Source: an actinobacterium acAMD-2 (GTDB taxonomy: Bacteria > Actinomycetota > Actinomycetes > UBA12327). Taken from it: DNA of 14,183 bases. The notes beneath the pieces were generated by a model that was not told the DNA's origin, did no database searches, and saw only the letters and a program-made list of their open reading frames with translations. Shown here one piece after another: positions 1 through 6,519 of this stretch. Where the stretch lies: positions 1 through 14,183 of the forward strand of contig JNSE01000018.1 of assembly GCA_000754455.1 (NCBI GenBank), written 5' to 3'. The position numbers and the translations under genes are program-made. Each line of letters opens with the position of its first letter. Positions within the stretch are counted from its first letter, which is position 1.

Positions 1-1830
1 GACCAGCTTGGATCCCACCTTTGAGGGCGAAACCGTTCCGTAGAAAACGCTTCGTCCACCCTTGGAGATCGTGTAGGGCTTCATCTTCGCCGTGATGAGT
101 GGGCGCACCAACACCTTGGGGCCGGAGTACCAATTCGACGTGGTCGGTAACAGACCTAAGTCGCCACCAAATCCCCAATAGAAGTCAGCATTCACACTCG
201 GCTTTTGTACACACGAGGCAACGCCCAAACTATTAGTGCGTGCAGTACACACCGCTTTCCAACCGCCGAGGTAGCGGTACAACTTCACCGTTCGATTCAC
301 CTGAGACTGCCCGGCTTGGGTGAGCTTGGTCGTCAAGGTCACGGATTGACCCGAGGTGATGATCATCGCCGAGCGCGTGAACGACATTGCCGTGGCTTGG
401 CGCACCGCAGAGACATCGAGTACTGCTCCGTTGGCATCAACGAGGCCACCGGTCAAGATCTTGCCGCTCAGTGAAGGCAGTGGCCGCGTGGTGCTCATGA
501 TGCGTGACTTCATTTGAGCAGGGGTGAGAGCTAGATCTGTTGACAGGACCAAAGCCGCAGTGCCGGTCACGTGGGGGGTAGCCATGGACGTGCCATCAAG
601 GAATACGTACTGCGATGCGCCATAGGCATCGCGCGGATAATCGCTGACGACAGATTGCCCAGGGCCTGCCACATCAACGCTGGCGGGACCGTAGTTGGAA
701 AAGGAAGAAAGTGCACCGACGTTATTGACCGCGGCTACGGCCAAGATGTTTGGCGAGGAGAAAGCGCCTGGGTATTGGCGGTAGTCGTTACCCGAGGATC
801 CAGGGTTGTCGTTGTTATCACCAATTTGGTCATCGCCACCGTTGCCGGCAGCTGCTACCACCAAGACGCCAGACGCATCAATGGCATCTTTGAACGCTTG
901 GTCATAACCTGGTCCGCCCAGGCTCATGTTCACGATCTTGGCGCCTTCGGCTTTGGCGTAATTGAGGGCATCAATGACGGTGCTGGTATCACCACCACTG
1001 CAACCCAACGCCTTTAGCGACATCACACGAACGCCCGGTGCGACTCCGACGACACCCATGTTGTTGCGCTGGGCCGCAATCGTGCCCGCGACGTGGGTGC
1101 CGTGGAAGTCCTCATCCTCACCACCACTACAGGTAACCCCGTCATAAACGGAAGCATTGTTGTTGAGGAAATCCCAGCCATGCAGGTCATCGATGTAGCC
1201 ATTGGCATCGTCGTCAATGCCATTGTTTTGGATTTCACCAGGGTTCGTCCACTTCGCACCGACCAAGTCAGAGTGACCAATATCGACTCCGGTATCAATC
1301 ACCGCAACAACGACACTGGAATCGCCCGTAGTCGTGGCCCACGCTTGCGGTGCATTGATGTCCACATCGGGAGTGCCAGGACCGGAGTAATTAGCCTCTG
1401 GGGTTTGACCCGTGTTGTCTAAGCCCCACAGTTTTGGTTCCAACGGCTCAGGATTGGCCACATTAGGCGTGTAACGAAAGTTGGGCTGGGCGAAATCCAC
1501 GCGTGGATCCGCGTTGAGCTCGGCCACGGTTGAACTCACACTCGAACCGTCAACGACCTTGACCTTCTCGGCGCGAGCTAGCCCCACGCTTTCGACCTTC
1601 ACGGTGCCGTGGGTCTGCCGCGCGCTCACTCGCGAACTCACCGATACTCCGGGCTTCCAACGTACGATGACTTCGTTAGGAACAGTGGTTGGCGCCTTAG
1701 CCAGGCGGGGCGTAAAGGAAATGACCTTGGTCGTGGTCTGTGAAGCCTGAGCGGGAGCAGCCAGTAGGCCGGACATCACAGCAAGGCAGGACGTCGCGGC
1801 GATCAGCCCGGCGGCTGATCGAGCCTTCAT
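1..1830 (-). CDS. Secreted subtilisin-like serine protease (peptidase family S8), C-terminus cut by window edge
   Basis: An open frame runs without a stop from ATG at 1830 to the window edge (610 residues seen). Residues 1-29 form a Sec-type signal peptide (basic MKAR, hydrophobic core, likely cleavage after APAQA). Residues about 50-120 resemble a subtilase propeptide, with NEVIVRWKPG. The S8 catalytic domain spans about 155-475: Asp179 in VIDTGVD, His243 in HGTHVAG, oxyanion Asn330 in AAGN and Ser415 in GTSMATPH, so the triad is intact. An Asp-rich loop (202-215, GIDDDANGYIDD) looks like a calcium site. Residues about 480-575 and the start of another unit near 590 look like extracellular beta-sandwich repeats; Cys528/Cys540 could pair. 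The ATG at 1830 is favoured over the in-frame ATG at 1851 because GAGGAG lies 6 nt upstream. Inferred role: extracellular or surface proteolysis; the substrate is unknown. Confidence 0.93.
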   Translation of the reverse strand, partial: MKARSAAGLIAATSCLAVMSGLLAAPAQASQTTTKVISFTPRLAKAPTTVPNEVIVRWKPGVSVSSRVSARQTHGTVKVESVGLARAEKVKVVDGSSVSSTVAELNADPRVDFAQPNFRYTPNVANPEPLEPKLWGLDNTGQTPEANYSGPGTPDVDINAPQAWATTTGDSSVVVAVIDTGVDIGHSDLVGAKWTNPGEIQNNGIDDDANGYIDDLHGWDFLNNNASVYDGVTCSGGEDEDFHGTHVAGTIAAQRNNMGVVGVAPGVRVMSLKALGCSGGDTSTVIDALNYAKAEGAKIVNMSLGGPGYDQAFKDAIDASGVLVVAAAGNGGDDQIGDNNDNPGSSGNDYRQYPGAFSSPNILAVAAVNNVGALSSFSNYGPASVDVAGPGQSVVSDYPRDAYGASQYVFLDGTSMATPHVTGTAALVLSTDLALTPAQMKSRIMSTTRPLPSLSGKILTGGLVDANGAVLDVSAVRQATAMSFTRSAMIITSGQSVTLTTKLTQAGQSQVNRTVKLYRYLGGWKAVCTARTNSLGVASCVQKPSVNADFYWGFGGDLGLLPTTSNWYSGPKVLVRPLITAKMKPYTISKGGRSVFYGTVSPSKVGSKLV

Positions 1831-1892
1831 GACGCTCTCCTCTTCACCCATACTCACGTGACTTTGTACTTATCGGCACGTTGATACTAAAA

Positions 1893-1908
1893 GTGAAACA
1901 CATTTCAC
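1893..1908 (-). promoter_or_regulatory. Dyad GTGAAA-N4-TTTCAC upstream of the protease gene
   Basis: Perfect 6-bp inverted repeat with a 4-base loop. On the minus strand it is followed by TTTTAG, so it could be a weak AU-rich terminator for the era cluster or an operator for the protease. A possible promoter follows on the minus strand (TTTAGT, 17-nt spacer, TACAAA), but both hexamers match the consensus poorly. The choice between terminator and operator is open. Confidence 0.3.
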
Positions 1909-1958
1909 GCCTCACGACCATGCCCTGATTGCCCTATTTGGACGCAGATTCACGCCTA

Positions 1959-1984
1959 GGGGTTCCTTGCACGACGCGGACCCC
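1959..1984 (-). terminator. Hairpin just downstream of era, possible transcript end
   Basis: Starting 12 bases after the era stop, the minus strand reads GGGGTCC, an 11-nt loop, then GGAACCCC, a seven-pair stem with one bulged A. No U-tract follows, so it is not a canonical intrinsic terminator. Its position at the end of the long cluster is what suggests a role in termination or 3'-end stability. Confidence 0.3.
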
Positions 1985-1996
1985 AGCGGACGAGGC

Positions 1997-2911
1997 CTAA
2001 AAGCCCAGTTTGCGCAGTTGCTTGGGGTCGCGCTGCCAGTCCTTGGCGACCTTGACGTGCAAGTCCAGGTGCACCTTGGTGCCCAAGAGTTGTTCGATTT
2101 CCTTACGGGCCGCGGTCCCCACATCGCGCAAGCGCTCACCACCCTTGCCAATGACAATCGACTTTTGGCTTTGACGCTCGATGTACACAATCGCCGAGAT
2201 ATCGAGAAGCGGTCGATCATCGGGCCGACCCTCCCTGGGCTGCATTTCCTCCACCACCACGGCGATGGAGTGCGGGAGTTCATCGCGGACACCCTCAAGG
2301 GCAGCTTCGCGGATGAGTTCGGCCACCATGACAAAACTGGTTTCATCAGTCGCGACTTCGGCCGGGAACAAGTTCGGACCCTCCGGCAATCGACCTACGA
2401 GCAGATCGGCCAGCAGATCCACCTGCTTCATATCTACTGCAGAAACGGGCACGATTTCATCCCACTCAATACCTACTTGCTCACCGAGCTTTTGTACGGC
2501 CAAGAGTTGTTCCATCAAGGCCGCCGGGTTGACCTTGTCAATCTTGGTCACTACTGCAATCTTGGGAATCCGCGTTGCCATGGCCACGTCGGTGAGGATG
2601 TAGCGATCGCCGGGTCCGGGTCGTTCATCAGCGGGAACACAAAAAGCGATGACATCGACTTCGGCCCAGGTCTCGCGCACGACTTCATTGAGGCGCTGGC
2701 CTAGGAGCGTGCGGGGCTTGTGCACACCAGGGGTGTCTACCAACACCAGTTGCGCATCCGGGCGATGGACCACACCGCGGACGGCATGACGCGTGGTTTG
2801 CGGGCGATCAGAGGTAATCGCGACCTTCTGCCCCACTAGCGCATTGGTCAATGTTGATTTGCCAGTGTTGGGACGTCCAACAAAGCAGGCAAAGCCACTG
2901 CGATGTGTCAC
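1997..2911 (-). CDS. era: GTPase Era, 16S rRNA-binding ribosome assembly factor
   Basis: Era is an essential-type GTPase that binds the 3' end of 16S rRNA and promotes 30S maturation at the inner face of the membrane. The 304-residue product has the family's usual length. G1 is GRPNTGKST (12-20), G2 has the PQTTR threonines (37-41), G3 is DTPG (59-62), G4 is TKID (122-125) and G5 is VSA (156-158). The C-terminal KH domain carries IGKGG at 254-258 and ends at LGF, as in typical Era. The start is GTG at 2911, overlapping the stop of the upstream deaminase-like gene as GTGA, which implies translational coupling. It is the last gene of the minus-strand ribosome-maturation cluster. YbeY, three genes upstream, is a known functional partner of Era in other bacteria. 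Confidence 0.97.
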   Translation of the reverse strand: MTHRSGFACFVGRPNTGKSTLTNALVGQKVAITSDRPQTTRHAVRGVVHRPDAQLVLVDTPGVHKPRTLLGQRLNEVVRETWAEVDVIAFCVPADERPGPGDRYILTDVAMATRIPKIAVVTKIDKVNPAALMEQLLAVQKLGEQVGIEWDEIVPVSAVDMKQVDLLADLLVGRLPEGPNLFPAEVATDETSFVMVAELIREAALEGVRDELPHSIAVVVEEMQPREGRPDDRPLLDISAIVYIERQSQKSIVIGKGGERLRDVGTAARKEIEQLLGTKVHLDLHVKVAKDWQRDPKQLRKLGF

Positions 2912-3249
2912 AAAGAGATCGTTTCGGCGACAGCGCCACTGGCATCACAACGATGCATCAAGGCACCCGGGACTGCGAGTTCGCGACCTGCATCTACATC
3001 TGAAGCCGCGAATTCGCCAGCATCGGTGACCACGACAACGCCTTCAAGCTTGCTGGCGCCACTGGAAACCGCCGCAGCAATAGCCGCTAACCCTGCGCTC
3101 AACGACAGCGCCGACAGCGAGACCGTCGTGGCAATGTAGGTGCGACCTGTCTCATCACGAACTGCTGCGCCTTCGGCCGCATTGTTGCGAGCGCGCGCAC
3201 TGCGTGCCAGCGTGATGAGCTTGTTGTCTTCTTCACTCACATCGCTCAT
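2908..3249 (-). CDS. Cytidine deaminase-like protein lacking catalytic and zinc-binding residues
   Basis: A 113-residue protein in the position where Actinomycetota carry a small gene annotated as cytidine deaminase or conserved hypothetical (Mycobacterium Rv2365c has the same place and size). The fold pattern is recognisable: GAAVRDETGRTYIATTV (27-43) matches the first beta strands and LSLSAGLAAIAAAVSSG (48-64) matches the helix that normally contains C/H-A-E plus the following residues. In that helix the zinc ligand is Ser51 and the catalytic Glu is Gly53. The PCxxCR zinc motif is also absent: the matching stretch is about SDVDAGRE (83-90). The only cysteine is Cys101. The protein therefore should not deaminate by the known mechanism; a binding, scaffold or regulatory role is inference. 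ATG at 3249 overlaps the CNNM gene stop as ATGA, and its own stop overlaps era. Confidence 0.85.
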   Translation of the reverse strand: MSDVSEEDNKLITLARSARARNNAAEGAAVRDETGRTYIATTVSLSALSLSAGLAAIAAAVSSGASKLEGVVVVTDAGEFAASDVDAGRELAVPGALMHRCDASGAVAETISL

Positions 3250-4562
3250 GCCTGATCCTTCGTTGTTGCCGTTGATTCATCTAACGAGACTACGCGAGCA
3301 CCGATCGCTTCATCAGGGATGACGACCACTGACGTGATGCGATTGCGTCGTCCCCCAACCGACTCGGCCACCAACTCGTAGCCATCAACGGTGATCGATG
3401 ATCCCGAGATGGGGACCTTGCCCAGGCGTTCGGCCAATAAGCCGCCCACGGTGTCGACATCGTCGTCAAAGCTTTGCTTGAGCAAGTGGCCCAGGTCGTC
3501 CAATGGCAGGCGGGCGGAGACGCGAATCGACCCATCAGCGCGGTGTTCGATATCGGGTTGCTCTTCGTCGTACTCATCGGCAATTTCTCCGACGATTTCC
3601 TCCAAGATGTCTTCAATGGTGACCAGCCCGGCCGTGCCACCGTATTCATCAATGACCACCGCTAAGTGAACGCGGGCAGCCTGCATCTCGCGCAACAGAT
3701 CATCGACTGGCTTGCTGTCAGGAACATAGGTCACGGGCCGCATGACTGACTCGACGCGTTCAATCGACTCCGCATCGCGATGATCAAAGGATCGACGAGT
3801 GACGTCTTTGAGATACACCACACCGACGACATCATCGAGTGAATCGCCTATGACGGGAATTCGGGAAAAACCTGAGCGCAATCCCAGCGACAAGGCCTGA
3901 CGCAAAGTTTTGTTGCGTTCAATAAAAATCATTTCGGTTCGCGGAACCATGACTTCGCGCACCACGGTGTCACCCAATTCAAAAACCGAGTGAATCATCT
4001 GGCGCTCGTCGTCTTCGATGACCTGATTGGCTTCAGCGATATCGACGAGCTCACGCAGCTCGGCTTCGGTGCTGAACGGGCCATCGCGGTAGCCCTTACC
4101 GGGCGTGATGGCATTACCGACCAGGATCAACAGTCGAGTCAATGGTCCGAGCACCTTGGCTAGGGCCCGCACAAATCCAGCAGTGGCAAGGCCAACCTTG
4201 ACTGGGTTTTGTCGCCCAATCGTGCGCGGCGCCACACCCACGACCACGTAGTTAACAGTGGCCATCGTGGCCGCAGCAATAGCGATCGAGGACCACGTCG
4301 TCCCCCACGTCTTCACAAAGACGTTCACGACGAGAACAGTCGCAGTGGTCATCGAGGTGATGCGCAAGAACAACAGCACGTTGACAAAGGGCGCCGGATC
4401 GGTGGCGATGACTACCAAGGCTGCGGCGCCACGCTTGCCTTCAGCCTGCAGTTCGTCTGCGCGCGAGCGTCGAACGCGAGACACCGCCGCCTCCATCGCA
4501 GCCAACGAACCAGCAATGCTGACCAGAACAACCGCAGCAACGATCAACCACACATCAGTCAC
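3246..4562 (-). CDS. CNNM/HlyC-CorC family membrane protein with paired CBS domains
   Basis: A 438-residue integral membrane protein of the family that includes the magnesium exporters MpfA/CorC and eukaryotic CNNMs. The N-terminal DUF21/CNNM domain has hydrophobic segments at about 5-26, 60-82, 91-112 and 128-150. An acidic linker helix (TEAELRELVDIAEANQ, 165-180) precedes two CBS domains: about 205-262, with VMVPRTEM at 204-211, and about 270-330, with DEYGGTAGLVTIEDILEEIVG at 305-325. A CorC/HlyC C-terminal domain follows (about 342-415). CBS pairs in this family bind ATP-Mg and gate transport. Transport of Mg2+ or Co2+ is inferred from family only. The start is GTG at 4562, overlapping the ybeY stop as GTGA. 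The same ybeY-CNNM-era order is common in Actinomycetota. Confidence 0.93.
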   Translation of the reverse strand: MTDVWLIVAAVVLVSIAGSLAAMEAAVSRVRRSRADELQAEGKRGAAALVVIATDPAPFVNVLLFLRITSMTTATVLVVNVFVKTWGTTWSSIAIAAATMATVNYVVVGVAPRTIGRQNPVKVGLATAGFVRALAKVLGPLTRLLILVGNAITPGKGYRDGPFSTEAELRELVDIAEANQVIEDDERQMIHSVFELGDTVVREVMVPRTEMIFIERNKTLRQALSLGLRSGFSRIPVIGDSLDDVVGVVYLKDVTRRSFDHRDAESIERVESVMRPVTYVPDSKPVDDLLREMQAARVHLAVVIDEYGGTAGLVTIEDILEEIVGEIADEYDEEQPDIEHRADGSIRVSARLPLDDLGHLLKQSFDDDVDTVGGLLAERLGKVPISGSSITVDGYELVAESVGGRRNRITSVVVIPDEAIGARVVSLDESTATTKDQA

Positions 4563-5020
4563 GATGGACTCCCTGTTGATTCAAACGCGGTCAAGATTTC
4601 AGCCTGCAAGTCAAACATCACCTTGTGCTCATCCGGTTCCTCGTGGTCAAAGCCCAAGAGGTGCAAAACACCGTGGACCATGAGCAGATCGAGTTCGGCC
4701 TGTGGTTCACGGCCGGCTTCAACCGCCTGAGCGGTAGCAAATTCGGGGGCGATCACGATGTCTCCGAGCATTCCCGTTACCGGGGGCTCGCCGGGCTTGC
4801 CGGGTTCCAATTCGTCCATCGGGAACGACAAGACATCGGTGGGGCCGGGCAGATCCATCCAGTCAACATGCAGTTTCTCCATCACATCGTTGTCCACGAC
4901 CGCGATAGAGAGTTCGGCTTCTGGATCAATGTTCATAGCCACCATGGCCGCGCGGGCAACGTCCATCAGACGAGCTTCATTAACGGAGTGCTTGGACTCA
5001 TTGGTCAGTTCGATGGCCAT
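4559..5020 (-). CDS. ybeY: Endoribonuclease YbeY, rRNA maturation factor
   Basis: YbeY is a single-strand-specific metallo-endoribonuclease required for 16S rRNA 3'-end maturation and 70S quality control. The 153-residue product carries the UPF0054 zinc motif HGVLHLLGFDH, with ligands His116, His120 and His126, and the upstream conserved PTDVLSFPMDE (60-70) and LGDIVI (85-90). Length and motif order match the family. ATG at 5020 lies only 3 nt after the phoH stop, and the stop overlaps the CNNM gene (GTGA), so it is mid-operon. PhoH-YbeY adjacency is very widely conserved. In E. coli YbeY is heat-induced, which fits with HrcA and DnaJ being encoded upstream. Confidence 0.96.
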   Translation of the reverse strand: MAIELTNESKHSVNEARLMDVARAAMVAMNIDPEAELSIAVVDNDVMEKLHVDWMDLPGPTDVLSFPMDELEPGKPGEPPVTGMLGDIVIAPEFATAQAVEAGREPQAELDLLMVHGVLHLLGFDHEEPDEHKVMFDLQAEILTAFESTGSPS

Positions 5021-5023
5021 CGG

Positions 5024-6022
5024 TTAACGCTTCGTCGAAGGCTTAGTGGGCGAGGTCAGCGCATCAAAAGCTGCATACGCCTCAACAATGCGGCTGACCA
5101 ATCGGTTACGCACCACGTCCTGGGCATCAAGTCGACAAAACATCACGTCATCCACGTCATCGAGAATGTCTTGGACAATGCGCAACCCGCTCATGGTTCC
5201 CGACGGAAGGTCAACTTGGGTCGTGTCACCAGTGATCACCATCTTGGATCCAAACCCCAAGCGCGTCAGGAACATCTTCATCTGCTCCGCCGAAGTGTTT
5301 TGTGCTTCGTCCAAGATGATGAAGGCATCGTTGAGAGTGCGACCACGCATGTAGGCCAACGGAGCCACCTCAATGGTCCCGGACGCCATCAAGCGTGGAA
5401 TGGATTCAGGATCAACCATGTCGTGCAAGGCGTCATAGAGGGGGCGCAGGTAGGGGTCAATCTTTTCAAACAATGTTCCAGGCAGGAATCCCAAGCGCTC
5501 GCCAGCCTCCACGGCTGGTCGGGTCAAGATGATGCGGTTGACCTGCTTGGCCTGTAGAGCCTGCACTGCCTTGGCCATGGCCAGATAGGTCTTGCCGGTT
5601 CCAGCCGGGCCAATACCGAACACGATGGTGTGACGATCAATGGCTTCGACGTAACGCTTTTGGTTCAAGGTCTTGGGGCGAATGGTTCGACCACGGTTGC
5701 TCAAGATGTTCATGGTCAAGACATCCGCGGGGCCTTCACTGTTTTCACCGCGAATCATGGAAATGGATCGTTCAACCACTTCAGCCGAAAGCCCTTGGCC
5801 CGTGCGAACGACGATGACGAGTTCATCAACAAGGCGTTGGATGCGGGTGACGTCTTCGGCTGGACCCTTGATCGCGATTTCGTTGCCGCGCGCATGCATC
5901 GATATAGCAGGGAAAGCGCCTTCGATGACTCGCAAGAATTCATCGCCAGGCCCAAAGAGGGTGACGGTAGGCAAACTCGGTGGCACCACGATGGTGGTAC
6001 TGACCTCAGTCGTTCGACTCAT
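5024..6022 (-). CDS. phoH: PhoH-like ATPase
   Basis: A cytosolic P-loop ATPase of the PhoH (PhoH1/YbeZ) family, 332 residues. An N-terminal domain (about 20-75, with GNEIAIKGPAEDV) resembles the RNA-binding-like region of YbeZ-type PhoH proteins. The ATPase core has Walker A GPAGTGKT (138-145), TRPAVEAGERLGFLPG (167-182) and Walker B IILDEAQN (235-242), then VITGDTTQVDLP (262-272). The helicase-like core and the neighbouring ybeY point to RNA metabolism, but the exact substrate is not settled for this family. The start is ATG at 6022; an in-frame stop lies about 27 nt upstream and no earlier start fits. The usual Shine-Dalgarno position is occupied by a small hairpin (see the separate entry). 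Confidence 0.95.
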   Translation of the reverse strand: MSRTTEVSTTIVVPPSLPTVTLFGPGDEFLRVIEGAFPAISMHARGNEIAIKGPAEDVTRIQRLVDELVIVVRTGQGLSAEVVERSISMIRGENSEGPADVLTMNILSNRGRTIRPKTLNQKRYVEAIDRHTIVFGIGPAGTGKTYLAMAKAVQALQAKQVNRIILTRPAVEAGERLGFLPGTLFEKIDPYLRPLYDALHDMVDPESIPRLMASGTIEVAPLAYMRGRTLNDAFIILDEAQNTSAEQMKMFLTRLGFGSKMVITGDTTQVDLPSGTMSGLRIVQDILDDVDDVMFCRLDAQDVVRNRLVSRIVEAYAAFDALTSPTKPSTKR

Positions 6023-6027
6023 GGGTT

Positions 6028-6046
6028 GGCCCGAAGGCCATTCCTC
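6028..6046 (-). promoter_or_regulatory. phoH ribosome-binding site with UUCG tetraloop hairpin in the spacer
   Basis: On the minus strand the order is GAGG (6046-6043), AAT, then GGCC-TTCG-GGCC (6039-6028), AACCC and the phoH ATG. The linear gap from GAGG to ATG is 20 nt, too long for efficient initiation. Folding out the 12-nt C(UUCG)G-closed hairpin leaves 8 nt, an ideal spacing. The hairpin is seen directly; its role in start selection is inference. Confidence 0.5.
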
Positions 6047-6106
6047 GCCCTACTTTCCTTCTACTCATGAGCGGGAGTTGAACTTCCGCTGCGAACTGGT
6101 GGCTTT

Positions 6107-6112
6107 ATCGTA
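6107..6112 (-). promoter_or_regulatory. Possible -10 element (TACGAT) for phoH
   Basis: The minus strand has TACGAT just after the HIT stop, fitting the TANNNT pattern of actinobacterial sigma-70-type -10 elements. It would give a leader of roughly 75-80 nt before phoH. No convincing -35 lies 16-18 nt upstream, so this is a weak call. Confidence 0.25.
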
Positions 6113-6118
6113 GCCCGA

Positions 6119-6472
6119 TTAGCCAGGTGGCCACAGGAAATCTCGGCCACCCAAGATATGGACGTGGGTGTGGAACACGCTCTGCCCCGCTCCCGCGCCG
6201 GTATTGAGCACGAGACGGAAGCCCGATTGGTCCCCCTGAGGGGCCAGGCCCAATTCGGCAGCGACCGCGACTGCATCGGCCATGAGTTGGCCCGTGGCCT
6301 CATGATCGGCGCTGAGTTCGCTGACATCCGCGCTGTGCTGCAGAGGTACGACAAGCACATGAACTGGCGCTTGCGGATCAATGTCACGAAAAGCCAATGA
6401 GTGTTCAGTGCGTGCCACCACATCAGCTGGAATATCTCCGGCGATGATGGAACAAAACAGGCAGTTACTCAT
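6119..6472 (-). CDS. HIT-family (HINT-like) nucleotide hydrolase
   Basis: A 117-residue histidine-triad protein. The triad HTHVHIL places His101, His103 and His105, with His103 the expected nucleophile, in the usual context FRLVLNTGAGAGQSVFHTHVH read as two parts (85-99 and 100-105). Cys4 and Cys7 (NCLFCSII) form the N-terminal CxxC of the zinc-binding HINT subgroup. HINT proteins cleave purine nucleoside phosphoramidates and adenylated lysine in the cytosol; the physiological substrate here is unknown. The start is ATG at 6472, because MSNCLFC is the canonical N-terminus; an upstream in-frame TTG at 6511 would add 13 residues that do not match the family. No Shine-Dalgarno precedes the ATG, but a TACAAT sits six bases upstream, suggesting a leaderless message. 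Confidence 0.93.
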   Translation of the reverse strand: MSNCLFCSIIAGDIPADVVARTEHSLAFRDIDPQAPVHVLVVPLQHSADVSELSADHEATGQLMADAVAVAAELGLAPQGDQSGFRLVLNTGAGAGQSVFHTHVHILGGRDFLWPPG

Positions 6473-6511
6473 ACGGCAATTGTAGTCGCTGCCTTCGCAG
6501 ACGCTGGTCAA
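6473..6511 (-). promoter_or_regulatory. Candidate leaderless promoter of the HIT gene
   Basis: In the 47-bp gap after rsmE the minus strand has TACAAT (6484-6479), five of six matches to TATAAT, followed by exactly 6 nt and the ATG. Transcription would therefore start at or next to the A of the start codon. A TTGACC lies upstream (6511-6506), but the 21-nt spacer is longer than the optimum of about 17, so it may not be the true -35. No Shine-Dalgarno is visible, which agrees with leaderless initiation, common in Actinomycetota. Confidence 0.5.
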
Positions 6512-6519
6512 ATACCGAT

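Noticed and set aside
1967..2704. Long plus-strand open frame of 245 codons
   Set aside because: It is antisense to era, which has all five G motifs and a KH domain; the plus-strand translation shows no recognisable domain.
4625..5557. Long plus-strand open frame of 310 codons
   Set aside because: It runs antisense across ybeY and phoH, both clearly real; a codon-bias shadow.
6068..6094. T-arm-like segment (GTTCAAC loop between GC-rich arms) on the minus strand before phoH
   Set aside because: One mismatch in the stem, and no acceptor, D-arm or anticodon arm could be folded around it within the 96-bp gap.
6473..6511. Upstream TTG start extending the HIT protein by 13 residues
   Set aside because: The extension does not resemble HIT N-termini, lies over the TACAAT element, and MSNCLFC is the usual beginning.
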